From Gammaproteobacteria bacterium (GTDB taxonomy: Bacteria > Pseudomonadota > Gammaproteobacteria > Pseudomonadales > Azotimanducaceae), in assembly GCA_028821515.1 (NCBI GenBank), contig JAPPGA010000009.1:99557-144285 (forward strand): a stretch of DNA of 44,729 nt, given 5' to 3'. The translations under genes were made by a program, and so were the position numbers. Shown in pieces: positions 28,683 to 38,028 of this stretch. Positions within the stretch are counted from its first letter, which is position 1. Each line of letters opens with the position of its first letter. The notes beneath the pieces are model-generated. The model was given only the letters and a program-made list of their open reading frames with translations, was not told where the DNA came from and searched no databases.

Positions 28683-29381
28683 ATGCGCACCAGATTCGGG
28701 CTTGGCCGGCTGCAGGCACGCGCCAAGGACACACGAAGGACAATCCTCGATACGGCAGTGGCGCTGTACCTGAGCCAGGGCGCAGAGAACGCCACGGTCA
28801 GCGGCATCATCAGGCGGGCACGGGTGAGCCGCACGACCTTCTACCGATATTTCAAGGACGCCGATGACGTGTTGAACCAGGCGGTGATCCGGGACTTTCA
28901 TGCGCTGATGGCGGACTTCGAGACCCAACTGTATGAACACGCGAGCCTCGAGGAGCAGATTGTCGAGGACATCACCTGGTTCGTTCGTCAGTTGCGCCGC
29001 CGCCCCGCCCTGAAGCTGCTCTTCGCCAACAACAGCCGCCAGCTATACGAGCGGATCGACGAGTCGCTCGCCGCCTGTTTCGATGCGGCGCTCGCGTGTT
29101 CGCGTGCGACCTTTGAACGGGCGCAGCGAACGGGACGTCTTCGGGAGGGCATCACGCTGGACCGGTACGTGGAGTGGTGCATGTTCGTCGTGGTGTCCTT
29201 GCAGACGGTGAACTTCCCATTCGCGGTGAATGACTTTCGGCTGCGGGAGCTTGTGAAGGATTTCGTTGTCCCGTCGCTGGTCGTCGATGAGGGCCACACC
29301 AGGTCGTCGGACAACGCCCCGGAACACGGGGAATCCGGCAGCATCGACCGGTCTGTCGAGTATCTGCATCCGAGGGAGTAG
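28683..29381 (+). CDS. TetR/AcrR-family transcriptional regulator
   Basis: A 232-residue regulator with a typical TetR N-terminal helix-turn-helix: TRRTILDTAVALYLSQG, then NATVSGIIRRARVSRTTFYRYF (seen as two adjoining helices, about residues 17-60). A helical ligand-binding C-terminus follows, with a hydrophilic tail after about residue 200. It is divergent from the Rieske oxygenase gene and likely represses it until the substrate or a metabolite binds. The pair together behaves like a small transferable catabolic cassette between fusA and rpsJ. The DNA-binding call is secure; the target and ligand are inferred. Confidence 0.88.
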   Translation: MRTRFGLGRLQARAKDTRRTILDTAVALYLSQGAENATVSGIIRRARVSRTTFYRYFKDADDVLNQAVIRDFHALMADFETQLYEHASLEEQIVEDITWFVRQLRRRPALKLLFANNSRQLYERIDESLAACFDAALACSRATFERAQRTGRLREGITLDRYVEWCMFVVVSLQTVNFPFAVNDFRLRELVKDFVVPSLVVDEGHTRSSDNAPEHGESGSIDRSVEYLHPRE

Positions 29382-29504
29382 GGCCTGGGCTGGCGTACCG
29401 CCAGTGCCCGACGGAAACCGTCCCTTTGGGGCCCGGTCTCAGGGGTTCCCCCGAGCCGTTTCAGGTCACGCTTTGCGATTGCGAAATCGGGCGGTGAAAT
29501 AGAA

Positions 29505-29533
29505 TTGCCCTGAAGGGGGTTCGCGCGTATAGT
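29505..29533 (+). promoter_or_regulatory. sigma70-type promoter of the S10 operon
   Basis: TTGCCC (29505-29510) and TATAGT (29528-29533) are spaced by exactly 17 bp. Transcription would begin near 29540, giving a leader of about 190 nt before rpsJ, similar in length to the E. coli S10 leader. Confidence 0.75.
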
Positions 29534-29553
29534 GCGCGGTTTCCTGTGGAGCA

Positions 29554-29581
29554 GGAGGCGGTTGTTGCGCCTCCGTTTTTT
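29554..29581 (+). terminator. terminator-like hairpin (candidate attenuator) in the rpsJ leader
   Basis: A 7-bp G+C-rich stem, ggaggcg (29554-29560) with cgcctcc (29568-29574), closes a 7-nt loop and is followed by G and six T residues (29576-29581). It starts about 15 nt after the predicted transcription start and 150 nt before rpsJ. In E. coli, L4 causes termination in the S10 leader, so this is a good candidate for comparable control, although its closeness to the promoter differs. Confidence 0.65.
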
Positions 29582-29730
29582 GCAGGGAAGGGCATCGTCG
29601 CGGCGGGTGCAACGCGTCCAGGGTGGCGTGACCGCGTCGCCAGTAGCTCAAGGGTCCGGACCGAGGCCGGGCAAGAATCGGAACGAACAAATCGGTCGGG
29701 CGGCAACCGGCTGAAGATTGGGTACTTTTC

Positions 29731-30045
29731 GTGGTTCAGAACCAGCGCATACGGATACGCCTGAAAGCCTTCGATCACCGGCTGATCGACGTGTCCGCGG
29801 AGGAAATCGTCGATACGGCAAAGCGTACCGGCGCGCAGGTGCTTGGCCCGATTCCATTGCCGACAAGAAAGGAGCGCTACACCGTGCTGATCTCCCCGCA
29901 TGTCAACAAGGACGCGCGGGATCAATACGAGATTCGCACGCACAAACGGTTGCTCGACATTGTTGAACCCACGGAGAAGACGGTCGACGCGCTGATGCGG
30001 CTCGACCTGGCCGCGGGCGTAGAGGTGCAGATCAGTTTGAACTAA
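29731..30045 (+). CDS. rpsJ: 30S ribosomal protein S10
   Basis: A 104-residue S10 (also NusE, an antitermination factor with NusB). It contains [30 protein letters not shown] and the [16 protein letters not shown] loop. Starts at GTG with a weak Shine-Dalgarno. It has its own promoter upstream and a terminator-like hairpin downstream, so it may be transcribed partly as a single gene, unlike the tight S10 operon of E. coli. Confidence 0.97.
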   Translation: MVQNQRIRIRLKAFDHRLIDVSAEEIVDTAKRTGAQVLGPIPLPTRKERYTVLISPHVNKDARDQYEIRTHKRLLDIVEPTEKTVDALMRLDLAAGVEVQISLN

Positions 30046-30048
30046 GCG

Positions 30049-30087
30049 AAAACGCCGTTTAAGACCCTTGAGTCGAACGGCGTTTTT
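30049..30087 (+). terminator. intrinsic terminator-like hairpin between rpsJ and rplC
   Basis: An 11-bp perfect stem (30049-30059 with 30076-30086) encloses a 16-nt loop and ends in a T tract running on into ttctt. It begins 3 nt after the rpsJ stop. The stem's 3' side contributes most of the T residues, and the A-rich 5' side makes it bidirectional in form. It should stop a share of transcripts before rplC; no clear new promoter is visible in the 66 bp left before rplC. Confidence 0.75.
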
Positions 30088-30156
30088 CTTATGCGGGCGG
30101 GTAGAGCCGCCAGCGCCGCCGGCTGACTTGCGGCGGAATCGGAGAGCTAATCGAAA

Positions 30157-30810
30157 ATGACGATCGGCGTCGTAGGAAAAAAGAGCGGAATGACCCGGTT
30201 GTTCGCCGAGGAGGGAACGTCCGTGCCGGTGACGGTTATCTCCGTCGAGCCGAACCGGGTCACACAGGTCAAGACCCCGGAATCGGACGGATATTTCGCC
30301 GTGCAGGTCACCACGGGCTCTGCCAAACCCAATCGTGTCACTAGGCCGATGGCAGGACACTTTGCCAAGGCCAGTGCAACGGCGGGCAGGGGCCTGTGGG
30401 AATTTCGTCTCAACGAACCGCCCGAGGCGGAAATCGACACGGGAGCCGAGCTCAATGCGGACCAGTTCGAGGCGGGGCAAAAGGTCGACGTTTCCGCGGT
30501 CTCCAAGGGGAAGGGCTACGCGGGCACCGTGAAGCGATGGAAGTTCGGCACGCAGGGATGGACCCACGGCAACTCGGGCGCGCATCGGGCCCCCGGTTCC
30601 ATCGGCCAGTGTCAGACGCCTGGCCGGGTCTTCAAGGGCAAGAAGATGGCCGGGCACATGGGTGCTGAGCGTGTCACGACGCAGAACCTGACGGTGGTTC
30701 GGGTCGATGCCGAGCGCAACCTTCTATTCGTCAAGGGCGCGGTACCGGGGCCGGCTGGAGGCGATGTCTGCGTCAGACCGGCGATCAAGGCGGCGGGCGA
30801 CGCCGCTTGA
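30157..30810 (+). CDS. rplC: 50S ribosomal protein L3
   Basis: A 217-residue L3, early 23S rRNA-binding assembly protein near the peptidyl-transferase centre. It starts [18 protein letters not shown] and has the [11 protein letters not shown] and [16 protein letters not shown] segments; the loop Gln in [10 protein letters not shown] is the position methylated by PrmB in E. coli. GGAGAG precedes the ATG. The 111-bp gap before it holds a terminator-like hairpin. Confidence 0.98.
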   Translation: MTIGVVGKKSGMTRLFAEEGTSVPVTVISVEPNRVTQVKTPESDGYFAVQVTTGSAKPNRVTRPMAGHFAKASATAGRGLWEFRLNEPPEAEIDTGAELNADQFEAGQKVDVSAVSKGKGYAGTVKRWKFGTQGWTHGNSGAHRAPGSIGQCQTPGRVFKGKKMAGHMGAERVTTQNLTVVRVDAERNLLFVKGAVPGPAGGDVCVRPAIKAAGDAA

Positions 30811-30830
30811 CCACGTACGGGACGTCTGAA

Positions 30831-31436
30831 ATGCAACTATCTCTGAATGGCGGCGGCGATACGATCGAGGTTTCGGACGCGACGTTCGCGAGGGATTTCA
30901 ACGAGGCGCTCGTGCACCAGGTGGTGGTTGCGTACCTCGCCGGTGGCCGCAGCGGGTCGCGTGCACAGAAGACGCGCGCCGAGGTGCGGGGCGGTGGCCG
31001 CAAGCCTCACCGGCAGAAGGGTACCGGCCGGGCGCGTGCAGGATCCATCCGCAGCCCGATCTGGCGAGGTGGCGGGCGGACGTTTGCGGCGAAGCCGCAG
31101 GACCATTCGCACAAAGTAAACCGCAAGATGTACCAGGGAGCGATGCGCTGTATCGTCTCCGAACTTCTCCGGCAGGACCGCCTCATCGTTGCCGCCGACA
31201 TCGAAGTCGAAGCTCCCAAGACCAAAGCCCTTCTCCAGAAACTCGAAACACTCAACCTCTCAAACGTCCTGATCATCGCCGAAGAAGTCGATGAGAACCT
31301 CTACCTCGCGGCACGCAACCTGAAGGACGTTGACGTGCGCGATGTGCCGGCCGTCGATCCCGTGACATTGCTGCGCCATGACAAGGTGCTCATCACGGCG
31401 GATGCACTCAAGAGCCTCGAAGCGGCCCTCGCATGA
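30831..31436 (+). CDS. rplD: 50S ribosomal protein L4
   Basis: A 201-residue L4 lining the exit tunnel. The ATG at 30831 is chosen because [10 protein letters not shown] aligns with the E. coli start; an in-frame TTG at 30807 would add eight residues. It has the tunnel loop [20 protein letters not shown] and the [14 protein letters not shown] segment. In E. coli L4 represses its own operon by leader attenuation and translation; the hairpins before and after rpsJ are possible targets. Its 3' end overlaps rplW by 4 nt. Confidence 0.97.
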   Translation: MQLSLNGGGDTIEVSDATFARDFNEALVHQVVVAYLAGGRSGSRAQKTRAEVRGGGRKPHRQKGTGRARAGSIRSPIWRGGGRTFAAKPQDHSHKVNRKMYQGAMRCIVSELLRQDRLIVAADIEVEAPKTKALLQKLETLNLSNVLIIAEEVDENLYLAARNLKDVDVRDVPAVDPVTLLRHDKVLITADALKSLEAALA

Positions 31437-31732
31437 ACGAAGAACGAAAGTACGCGGTGCTCCTGGAGCCGCATAGCACCGAGAAGGCGGCAAACATCGG
31501 CGATACCAGCAACGGATACGCGTTCAAGGTTGCCACCGACGCGACGAAACCGGAGATAAGGGAAGCGGTGGAGTCGATATTTGGGGTAACCGTGATCAAC
31601 GTCACGACGCTCAACCAGAAAGGCAAGGTGAAGCGTAACTGGCGTCGCGGCGTCTCGCGCAAGAAGGACTGGAAGAAAGCCTATGTCCGTCTCGCCGAAG
31701 GCGACGAAATCGATTTTGTGGCGGAGCGCTGA
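31433..31732 (+). CDS. rplW: 50S ribosomal protein L23
   Basis: A 99-residue L23 at the tunnel exit, the docking point for trigger factor and SRP. It contains [11 protein letters not shown], the [14 protein letters not shown] helix and a basic loop [13 protein letters not shown]. The ATG overlaps the rplD stop (ATGA), giving translational coupling. rplB begins 3 nt after its stop. Confidence 0.97.
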   Translation: MNEERKYAVLLEPHSTEKAANIGDTSNGYAFKVATDATKPEIREAVESIFGVTVINVTTLNQKGKVKRNWRRGVSRKKDWKKAYVRLAEGDEIDFVAER

Positions 31733-31735
31733 TCC

Positions 31736-32569
31736 ATGGCTGTCGTCAAGGCAAGACCTACTTCTCCAGGCCGGCGGTTTGTGGTCAAGGTCGTGGACCC
31801 GTCGCTGCATCGCGGCAGCCCCTACAAGCCCCTGCTCGAACCCGCCAGGAAGTCCGGTGGACGCAACACCCATGGCCGCATCACCACGCGTCACCGGGGA
31901 GGCGGCCACAAGCGTTTCTACCGCAAGATCGACTTCCGGCGGGACAAGGACAACGTGAGGGCCGTCGTGGAACGGTTGGAATACGACCCGAATCGCAGCG
32001 CCAACCTTGCCCTGCTGAAGTACTCGGACGGGGAACGCCGGTATATCGTCGCGCCGCGAGGCGTGCGGGCGGGAGACGAGCTCATGTCCGGCAGCAACGC
32101 GCCTATCCGGCCGGGCAATGCACTGGCACTCAGGAACATACCGCTGGGTAGCGTCATTCACTGCGTGGAACTGAAACCCCGCAAGGGGGCGCAGCTCGCC
32201 CGCAGCGCGGGAACGTCCGCACAGCTCGTGGCGCGGGAAGGCGCGTACGTGACGCTCAGGCTGCGGTCGGGCGAAATGCGCCGGGTGCTGGCCGAGTGCC
32301 GCGCGACGCTGGGCGAGGTCGGCAACAGCGAACACAACCTTCGCTCCCTGGGCAAGGCCGGTGCGGCGCGCTGGCGCGGACGCCGGCCGACGGTGCGAGG
32401 CGTGGCCATGAATCCGGTGGACCACCCGCACGGTGGAGGAGAAGGCCGCTCTTCGGGAGGGCGTCACCCTGTGACTCCGTGGGGCGTGCCGACCAAGGGC
32501 TACAAGACACGTACCAACAAGCGCACGAACGCGTTGATCGTGCGCCGGCGAAGCAGCAGGACGAGATAG
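31736..32569 (+). CDS. rplB: 50S ribosomal protein L2
   Basis: A 277-residue L2, needed for subunit association and peptidyl-transferase assembly. Typical segments are [17 protein letters not shown], the [17 protein letters not shown] block and [17 protein letters not shown], whose His residue corresponds to the conserved catalytic-region histidine. It lies 3 nt after rplW. The 47-bp gap to rpsS has short repeated motifs (ggtcaa and aggtagg). Confidence 0.98.
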   Translation: MAVVKARPTSPGRRFVVKVVDPSLHRGSPYKPLLEPARKSGGRNTHGRITTRHRGGGHKRFYRKIDFRRDKDNVRAVVERLEYDPNRSANLALLKYSDGERRYIVAPRGVRAGDELMSGSNAPIRPGNALALRNIPLGSVIHCVELKPRKGAQLARSAGTSAQLVAREGAYVTLRLRSGEMRRVLAECRATLGEVGNSEHNLRSLGKAGAARWRGRRPTVRGVAMNPVDHPHGGGEGRSSGGRHPVTPWGVPTKGYKTRTNKRTNALIVRRRSSRTR

Positions 32570-32616
32570 GTCAAATTGGGTCAAGGATAGGTAGGCAGAG
32601 GTAGGTAGCAGAAGAG

Positions 32617-32892
32617 ATGCCGAGATCACTACGCAAGGGACCGTTCGTGGATCTGCACCTGGCGAAGAAGGTGGCTGCCGCGCAACACAGCGGGGACAAG
32701 CGCGCCATCCGCACGTGGTCTCGTCGATCGATGATTTCCCCCGAAATGGTGGGGTTGACCATCGCCGTGCACAACGGCCGGCAGCATGTCCCCGTGTTCA
32801 TTACCGACGACATGGTCGGCCACAAACTCGGCGAGTTCGCGCCGACTCGAACTTTTCGCGGTCACGCGGGTGACCGCCGGGCGAGGCGATAG
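32617..32892 (+). CDS. rpsS: 30S ribosomal protein S19
   Basis: A 91-residue S19 of the 30S head, partner of S13. Begins [18 protein letters not shown] and contains [19 protein letters not shown] and [13 protein letters not shown]. Normal length and close to E. coli. The start follows a purine-rich AGAAGAG. rplV begins 2 nt after the stop. Confidence 0.98.
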   Translation: MPRSLRKGPFVDLHLAKKVAAAQHSGDKRAIRTWSRRSMISPEMVGLTIAVHNGRQHVPVFITDDMVGHKLGEFAPTRTFRGHAGDRRARR

Positions 32893-32894
32893 TC

Positions 32895-33233
32895 ATGCGG
32901 GTCGTTGCACAGGCCAGGGCGTTGCGCATATCGCCGCAGAAAGTCCGCGTGATCGCGGACCTGGTGCGGGGCGAGCCGGTCGAAAGCGCGCTGGACATCC
33001 TGGCGTTCAGCCCGCAAAAGGCGGCCGGGCTGGTTTCCAAGGTGCTGGAATCTGCAATCGCGAACGCCGAGCACAACGAGGGGGCGGATGTCGATGAACT
33101 CAGGGTCGGAGAAATCCGGGTGGATGAAGGCCTGACCATGAAAAGGATGCGGCCCCGGGCGCGGGGTCGCGGCAATCGCATTCTGAAGCGCACCAGTCAC
33201 GTCACGATTGCGGTGACGGACGACGAGCAATAG
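32895..33233 (+). CDS. rplV: 50S ribosomal protein L22
   Basis: A 112-residue L22 whose beta-hairpin reaches the exit tunnel. It has [36 protein letters not shown] and the hairpin [15 protein letters not shown]. Hairpin residues are intact, with no sign of the deletion known to give macrolide resistance. A 24-bp gap separates it from rpsC. Confidence 0.98.
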   Translation: MRVVAQARALRISPQKVRVIADLVRGEPVESALDILAFSPQKAAGLVSKVLESAIANAEHNEGADVDELRVGEIRVDEGLTMKRMRPRARGRGNRILKRTSHVTIAVTDDEQ

Positions 33234-33257
33234 AGGGTAGTTCGACCGGGAGACAAG

Positions 33258-33917
33258 ATGGGTCAGAAGGTTAGTCCAACAGGCTTGAGACTCGGCATCG
33301 TCGCCGAGCACCGTTCCGTCTGGTATGCAGAGAAGGAAACGTACGCCGAATACCTGCTTAACGACCTGGAGGTTCGGGAGTACCTCGGTAAACGGCTGGC
33401 GCAGGCTTCGGTGAGCCGGATCGACATAGAGCGTCCGGCGCAGACGGCCCGGGTGACGATTCACACCGCGCGTCCGGGCATCGTGATCGGCAAGAAAGGC
33501 GAGGACGTCGAGCGGTTGCGGTTCGAACTGACGAAAATCATGGGCGTGCCGGTGCACGTCAACGTGGAGGAGGTACGCAAACCGGAGACGGATGCGTATC
33601 TCGTCGCCCAGAACGTGGCACAGCAGCTCGAGCGTCGCGTGCAGTATCGCCGCGCCATGCGTCGGGTGATCCAGAACGCCATGCGGCTGGGAGCAAAGGG
33701 AATCAAGGTGCGCGTGGCGGGTCGTTTGAACGGTGCCGAAATCGCACGTGCGGAGGTGTATCACGAAGGTCGAGTGCCATTGCACACGCTGCGGGCCGAC
33801 ATTGACTATGCGACTGCGGAAGCCAAGACCACCTACGGGATCATTGGCATCAAGGTCTGGATCTTCAAGGGCGAAGTGATCGCCGGGGAAGCTCTGGAGG
33901 ATGCAGAAGCTCTGTAG
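33258..33917 (+). CDS. rpsC: 30S ribosomal protein S3
   Basis: A 219-residue S3 at the mRNA entry channel. Starts [15 protein letters not shown]; the KH domain carries [15 protein letters not shown]; the C-terminal domain has [17 protein letters not shown]. It ends EALEDAEAL, encoded by two near-identical gaagctctg copies, one of the small repeats common at gene junctions here. rplP starts 66 bp later. Confidence 0.98.
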   Translation: MGQKVSPTGLRLGIVAEHRSVWYAEKETYAEYLLNDLEVREYLGKRLAQASVSRIDIERPAQTARVTIHTARPGIVIGKKGEDVERLRFELTKIMGVPVHVNVEEVRKPETDAYLVAQNVAQQLERRVQYRRAMRRVIQNAMRLGAKGIKVRVAGRLNGAEIARAEVYHEGRVPLHTLRADIDYATAEAKTTYGIIGIKVWIFKGEVIAGEALEDAEAL

Positions 33918-33983
33918 AAGCCTGGACGAGCCTGAAGAGGTCCGCAGGAGCAAGCGGCGGCGCCGCAACGATGAACGAAAACG

Positions 33984-34397
33984 ATGTTACAGCCGAGTAG
34001 AACCAAGTACAGGAAGCAGCAAAAGGGCCGCAACCGCGGTCTGGCGCAGCGTGGCAACAAGGTCAGCTTCGGCGAGTTCGGCCTGAAGGCCGTGGGGCGT
34101 GGAAGGTTGACTGCACGTCAGATCGAGTCTGCCCGACGAGCCATGACGCGGCATGTCCGGCGGGGCGGAAAGGTCTGGATACGCGTGTTTCCCGACAAAC
34201 CGATCACCAAGAAGCCGCTGGAAGTGCGCCAGGGCAAAGGCAAGGGCGCGGTGGAATACTGGGTTGCGCAGATTCAGCCGGGACGCGTGCTCTACGAGAT
34301 GGAAGGCGTTTCTGAGGAGGTCGCGAAGCGGGCCTTTACATTGGCGGCGGCGAAGCTGCCGTTCAAGACCGCGGTGGTCAGGCGGTCGGCCCTCTAG
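33984..34397 (+). CDS. rplP: 50S ribosomal protein L16
   Basis: A 137-residue L16 that contacts A-site tRNA. It begins [19 protein letters not shown] and contains [20 protein letters not shown] and [16 protein letters not shown]. It is full length; the conserved Arg in the RQGKGKG region is in place. The following 47-bp spacer has three tgcggttg-type units (34398-34425). Confidence 0.98.
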   Translation: MLQPSRTKYRKQQKGRNRGLAQRGNKVSFGEFGLKAVGRGRLTARQIESARRAMTRHVRRGGKVWIRVFPDKPITKKPLEVRQGKGKGAVEYWVAQIQPGRVLYEMEGVSEEVAKRAFTLAAAKLPFKTAVVRRSAL

Positions 34398-34444
34398 TGC
34401 GGTTGTGCGGTTGATAGTGCGGCTGAGAGCGAAGTGAAACAGTC

Positions 34445-34636
34445 ATGAAAGCGAGCGAATTGAGAGATATGACCGCCGAGGAGTTGCACGCTGAACGCCT
34501 GCGGCTTCTGCGCGAGCAGTTCAACCTGCGCATGCTGCGCGGCAGTTCGCAATTGCCGCAAACGCACCTGCTGCGGGAAACGCGCCGGGACATCGCACGC
34601 TTGGAAACGGTAATGCGGGAGAAGGCCGATGGCTAA
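34445..34636 (+). CDS. rpmC: 50S ribosomal protein L29
   Basis: A 63-residue L29, a two-helix protein near the tunnel exit. It starts [17 protein letters not shown] and has [17 protein letters not shown] and [16 protein letters not shown], all characteristic. Its 3' end overlaps the rpsQ start by 8 nt, so translation is coupled. Confidence 0.97.
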   Translation: MKASELRDMTAEELHAERLRLLREQFNLRMLRGSSQLPQTHLLRETRRDIARLETVMREKADG

Positions 34637-35045
34637 GGCACCGGAAACGCCCGAAGCGCCCGAAACGACGGGTGAAGTGGAAACGGCGGAAGCCGTGAAA
34701 GACAGTGCCGAGCACGCGGAAGACAATGCGTCCGTTCCTGCCGAGCCGGCGCCCGAAGCTGCGGTGCCGGCGCGTTCCTCCGGGCGGACGAATCCGAGAA
34801 CGCTGTCCGGTACCGTGGTCTCCGATCGCATGGACAAGACGATCTCGGTGCTGGTTGAGCGCAGCGTGAAGCACCCGGTCTACGGCAAGATCGTCCGGCG
34901 CAAGTCCAGGATCCACGCGCACGATGAGCACAATGAATGCAAGGTCGGAGATTTCGTCACCATCGTGGAGTCGAGGCCCATCTCGAAACGAAAGTCGTGG
35001 CGCCTGCAAGGCAACGGCACCAGAGAAGAGTCACCTGAAACGTGA
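34629..35045 (+). CDS. rpsQ: 30S ribosomal protein S17 with acidic N-terminal extension
   Basis: Early-assembly 16S rRNA-binding protein. Residues from about 55 on ([37 protein letters not shown]) match ordinary S17 of about 84 residues. Before them lies an extension of some 54 residues rich in Glu, Ala, Pro and Thr, predicted disordered and acidic. Its ATG overlaps the rpmC stop and no better start with a Shine-Dalgarno lies just before the core, so the extension seems genuine. A similar acidic tail is found on L17 in this window. Confidence 0.93.
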   Translation: MAKAPETPEAPETTGEVETAEAVKDSAEHAEDNASVPAEPAPEAAVPARSSGRTNPRTLSGTVVSDRMDKTISVLVERSVKHPVYGKIVRRKSRIHAHDEHNECKVGDFVTIVESRPISKRKSWRLQGNGTREESPET

Positions 35046-35055
35046 GGGCGGCCAC

Positions 35056-35424
35056 GTGATCCAGACGGAAACCATGCTCGACATCGCGGACAACAGCGGT
35101 GCCCGACGGGTGCAGTGCATCAAGGTGCTCGGCGGTTCCCGGCGGCGCTACGCCGGAATCGGCGACGTCATCAAGGTCGCGGTGAAGGAGGCGATTCCCC
35201 GAGGCCGGGTTCGCAAGGGCCAGGTCATGGATGCCGTGGTCGTGCGTACGAAAAAGGGGGTGAGGCGCTCAGACGGTTCGGTGATCCGGTTCGATCAGAA
35301 TGCCGCGGTACTGCTCACTCCCCAGTTTCAGCCGGTCGGGACGCGCATATTCGGACCAGTCACGAGAGAACTGCGCAGCGAGAGATTCATGCGCATCGTC
35401 TCGCTCGCGCCGGAAGTGCTCTGA
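35056..35424 (+). CDS. rplN: 50S ribosomal protein L14
   Basis: A 122-residue L14 at the subunit interface. The GTG at 35056 is chosen because (M)[17 protein letters not shown] aligns with the family start and GAGGG lies 6 nt before it. It has [17 protein letters not shown] and the FGPVTRELR end. Its stop TGA overlaps the rplX ATG by 1 nt. Confidence 0.97.
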   Translation: MIQTETMLDIADNSGARRVQCIKVLGGSRRRYAGIGDVIKVAVKEAIPRGRVRKGQVMDAVVVRTKKGVRRSDGSVIRFDQNAAVLLTPQFQPVGTRIFGPVTRELRSERFMRIVSLAPEVL

Positions 35425-35738
35425 TGCGAAAGATAAGAAGAGAGGACGAAGTCATCGTGATCTCCGGGCGTGACAGGGGCAGGGTCGGCGAGGTGGTGCA
35501 GGTCATGCCCGATGGAAGGTTGCTTGTTGCCGGCGTGAACATGGTCAGGAAACACGTGCGCGCCAATCCGCAGGCAAATGAACAGGGAGGCATCGTCAGT
35601 CGCGAAGCCCCGATCCAGGCATCGAACGTGGCCATCTACAATCGGGACACGAGCAAGGCGGATCGGGTGGGAATTCGCGTGGAGGATGGAAAGCGCGTCC
35701 GGTTTTTCAAGTCCAGCGGTGCCTTGATCGATGACTGA
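35424..35738 (+). CDS. rplX: 50S ribosomal protein L24
   Basis: A 104-residue L24, an assembly initiator on 23S rRNA. It has the KOW motif [18 protein letters not shown], then [16 protein letters not shown] and [16 protein letters not shown]. Starts at the ATG overlapping the rplN stop. rplE follows after 22 bp. Confidence 0.97.
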   Translation: MRKIRREDEVIVISGRDRGRVGEVVQVMPDGRLLVAGVNMVRKHVRANPQANEQGGIVSREAPIQASNVAIYNRDTSKADRVGIRVEDGKRVRFFKSSGALIDD

Positions 35739-35760
35739 TACAGCTACGGATGGTCGATAG

Positions 35761-36300
35761 ATGACGGATTTGCTTGCCAGGTATCGCGAGGAGTTGCATC
35801 CGCAACTGCAGAAGGAGTTGAACTACGCCAATCCGATGCGGGTGCCCCGGCTGGAGAAGGTGACGCTCAACATGGGTGTCGGCGAGGCCGTGGGTGACCG
35901 GAAGATCATGGACAGCGCCGTCTCGGACCTGACCCTGATCGCGGGGCAGAAGGCAGTGGTCACCAAGGCCCGAAAGTCCGAAGCGGCGTTCAAGATACGT
36001 GCGGGCTGGCCGGTGGGTTGCAAGGTTACGCTCAGAAGGGAGCGCATGTACGAGTTTATCGAACGCCTGATTGGAATCGCGATACCGAGAATGCGCGACT
36101 TCCGGGGCCTCAATCCGCGCGCTTTCGACGGCCGGGGGAACTATTCGCTGGGGTTGTCCGAGCAGATCGTGTTCCCGGAAATCGACTACGACAAGATCGA
36201 CGCCGTCAGGGGCCTCGATATCGCGATCACCACGACGGCGCGAAGCGATGTCGAAGGATTCGCTCTCTTGCGAGCGTTCAATTTCCCGTTCAGGAACTAG
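35761..36300 (+). CDS. rplE: 50S ribosomal protein L5
   Basis: A 179-residue L5, the 5S rRNA-binding protein of the central protuberance. It contains [40 protein letters not shown] and [17 protein letters not shown]. Normal length and sequence. Two bases separate it from rpsN. Confidence 0.98.
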   Translation: MTDLLARYREELHPQLQKELNYANPMRVPRLEKVTLNMGVGEAVGDRKIMDSAVSDLTLIAGQKAVVTKARKSEAAFKIRAGWPVGCKVTLRRERMYEFIERLIGIAIPRMRDFRGLNPRAFDGRGNYSLGLSEQIVFPEIDYDKIDAVRGLDIAITTTARSDVEGFALLRAFNFPFRN

Positions 36301-36302
36301 TC

Positions 36303-36608
36303 ATGGCAAGAGTTTCCATCACGGAGCGCGAGAAGAAGCGCGAAAAGACAGTTGCCAAATACGCGGAGAAACGCAGGGCACTGAAGGCCATCATTGCGGA
36401 CCGCAGCGCATCGGAAGAAGAGCGCTGGGAGGCGCAACTGAAACTCCAGGCGCTTCCGCGCAATGCGTCTCCGGTGCGTTTGCGGCGGCGCTGCGGCCAG
36501 ACCGGTCGGCCCCGTGGCGTGTATCGGAAGTTCGGATTGGGCAGGAACAAGCTTCGGGAGGCCGCCATGCGAGGCGATGTCCCGGGCCTGATGAAAGGCA
36601 GTTGGTGA
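36303..36608 (+). CDS. rpsN: 30S ribosomal protein S14, zinc-free long form
   Basis: A 101-residue S14 of the 30S head. It starts [17 protein letters not shown] and has [20 protein letters not shown], then [19 protein letters not shown]. The four-cysteine zinc site of the short form is absent, as in the usual gammaproteobacterial S14. It ends GLMKGSW, the typical terminus. rpsH begins 7 nt on. Confidence 0.97.
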   Translation: MARVSITEREKKREKTVAKYAEKRRALKAIIADRSASEEERWEAQLKLQALPRNASPVRLRRRCGQTGRPRGVYRKFGLGRNKLREAAMRGDVPGLMKGSW

Positions 36609-36615
36609 GGCAACC

Positions 36616-37008
36616 ATGAGCATGCAGGACCCCATCGCGGACTTTCTCACCCGTATTCGAAACGCCCAGTCGAAGGAGCGTGTCGATGTCACGATGCCAA
36701 GTTCGAAGCTGAAGGTCGCGATTTGCGAGGTCTTGAGGGACGAAGGGTATGTCGGTGGGTACCGGGTGAGCGAAGGGCCGAAACCGGAACTCACCGTCGA
36801 CTTGAAGTATCACGACGGGGCGCCGGTGATCGAGGAACTCAAGAGGGTCAGCCGGCCCGGTCTGCGGGTATACAAGCAGTGCAACGATATCCGCGAAGAG
36901 CGTGGCGGTTTGGCTATCGCCATCATCAGCACCGCGCAGGGAGTGATGACGGACCGGGCAGCGAGGAAGGCTGGTATCGGCGGCGAAGTTCTCTGCACCG
37001 TGTTCTGA
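36616..37008 (+). CDS. rpsH: 30S ribosomal protein S8
   Basis: A 130-residue S8, a primary 16S rRNA binder. It begins [18 protein letters not shown] and ends with [29 protein letters not shown]-like sequence, the standard C-terminal fold. In E. coli S8 represses the spc operon at the rplE mRNA; the same could hold here but no target was identified. Confidence 0.97.
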   Translation: MSMQDPIADFLTRIRNAQSKERVDVTMPSSKLKVAICEVLRDEGYVGGYRVSEGPKPELTVDLKYHDGAPVIEELKRVSRPGLRVYKQCNDIREERGGLAIAIISTAQGVMTDRAARKAGIGGEVLCTVF

Positions 37009-37027
37009 GTCGAGGTAAGCAGCAGTC

Positions 37028-37567
37028 ATGTCCAGAGTTGCAAAAGCTCCAGTCGAACTTCCCGGTGGTGTCGAGGTTACTGTCGCGCCCGGCGCGACCG
37101 AATTGTCGGTTAGCGGCGCCAAGGGAAAACTGCAGCTCAAGTTGAGCGGGGATGTCGGAGTGGCGGTGGAAGACAGGACGTTGCATTTCGAACCGCGTGA
37201 CCAGAGCCACAGGACGCGGGCAATGGCCGGCACCGTGCGCTCGCTGGTGAACAACATGGTGATGGGTGTGAGCGAGGGCTTCGAACGCCGGTTGCAGCTT
37301 GTGGGTGTCGGCTATCGGGCACAGGCGCAAGGCCGGACCCTGAACCTCCAGCTGGGTTTTTCGCACCCGGTCCGTTACGCGGTACCCGAGGGCGTCGATG
37401 TGCAAACGCCGACTGCCACGGAGATCGTGGTCGGCGGTGCGGACAAGCAGCTCGTGGGTCAGGTCGCGGCTGACATACGCGCATTTCGACCGCCGGAGCC
37501 ATACAAGGGCAAGGGCGTCCGCTACCTGAATGAGCGGGTCAGGCGAAAGGAAGCCAAGAAGAAGTAG
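37028..37567 (+). CDS. rplF: 50S ribosomal protein L6
   Basis: A 179-residue L6 near the sarcin-ricin loop and factor-binding site. It has [18 protein letters not shown], the [16 protein letters not shown] segment and [16 protein letters not shown]. The last codons (EAKKK stop) form the first of three perfect 14-bp tandem repeats that continue past the stop. Confidence 0.97.
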   Translation: MSRVAKAPVELPGGVEVTVAPGATELSVSGAKGKLQLKLSGDVGVAVEDRTLHFEPRDQSHRTRAMAGTVRSLVNNMVMGVSEGFERRLQLVGVGYRAQAQGRTLNLQLGFSHPVRYAVPEGVDVQTPTATEIVVGGADKQLVGQVAADIRAFRPPEPYKGKGVRYLNERVRRKEAKKK

Positions 37568-37665
37568 CCAAGAAGAAGTAGCCAAGAAGAAGTGACGAGA
37601 TGATGGCTTGTGGAAACGGGTGGCTGGAACAAGAGGCCTGACAGAGAGAGCAGCCAGGAAGAAGT
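37552..37665 (+). repeat. 14-bp tandem repeat across the rplF stop, with a decoy start
   Basis: The unit agccaagaagaagt occurs three times without change (37552-37565, 37566-37579, 37580-37593) and once more with one mismatch at 37652-37665, just before the rplR start. Both the third and fourth copies are followed by gacg and ATG-ATG/ATGATC, so the rplR initiation region looks duplicated. The first of these ATGs (37600) opens a 13-codon frame ending at 37641, probably a by-product. Confidence 0.8.
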
Positions 37666-37674
37666 GACGCGACG

Positions 37675-38025
37675 ATGATCGACAAGAAAACTGTCCGCCT
37701 GCGCCGCGCGAAGCGGGCGCGCATGAAGATCCGCGAACTCGGTGCCGTCCGGCTCACGGTCTACCGGTCGCCACGCCACATCTATGCGCAGTTGATAGCG
37801 CCGGATGGGGGGCGCGTGCTTGCCCAGGCGTCGACACTGGATGCTTCGATACGCAGTGGGGCTACGGGTAATGTGGATGCCGCCCGCCAGGTTGGGACCC
37901 TGATCGCCGAAAGGGCGAAGGCCGTGGGCTGTTCCAAGGTAGCCTTCGACCGTTCGGGCTACAAGTACCATGGGCGCGTCAAGGGGCTTGCGGAAGCGGC
38001 GCGGGAAGGCGGACTGGAGTTCTGA
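37675..38025 (+). CDS. rplR: 50S ribosomal protein L18
   Basis: A 116-residue L18, 5S rRNA-binding partner of L5. It has [20 protein letters not shown], the [20 protein letters not shown] block, and [20 protein letters not shown]. Full length. It follows the 107-bp repeat-bearing spacer after rplF; a GAAG purine stretch near 37660 may serve as ribosome site. Confidence 0.97.
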   Translation: MIDKKTVRLRRAKRARMKIRELGAVRLTVYRSPRHIYAQLIAPDGGRVLAQASTLDASIRSGATGNVDAARQVGTLIAERAKAVGCSKVAFDRSGYKYHGRVKGLAEAAREGGLEF

Positions 38026-38028
38026 TAC

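Larger units (their letters stand above)
29382..29730 (+). other. leader region of the rpsJ (S10) operon
   Basis: This 349-bp stretch has no gene; it is where tuf would normally end. Small hairpins follow tetR (for example gacgg-aaa-ccgtc at 29410-29422) but lack a T-run. It then holds the rpsJ promoter (29505-29533) and a terminator-like hairpin (29554-29581), leaving about 150 nt before the rpsJ start without further clear structure. Confidence 0.6.

Noticed and set aside
29554-29581. The rpsJ-leader hairpin as the terminator of tetR
   Set aside because: It lies after the predicted rpsJ promoter and about 170 bp beyond tetR, so a leader role for rpsJ is the simpler reading.
37600-37641. 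A 13-codon gene between rplF and rplR
   Set aside because: It arises from a duplicated initiation region and encodes no recognisable peptide; kept only as a finding.
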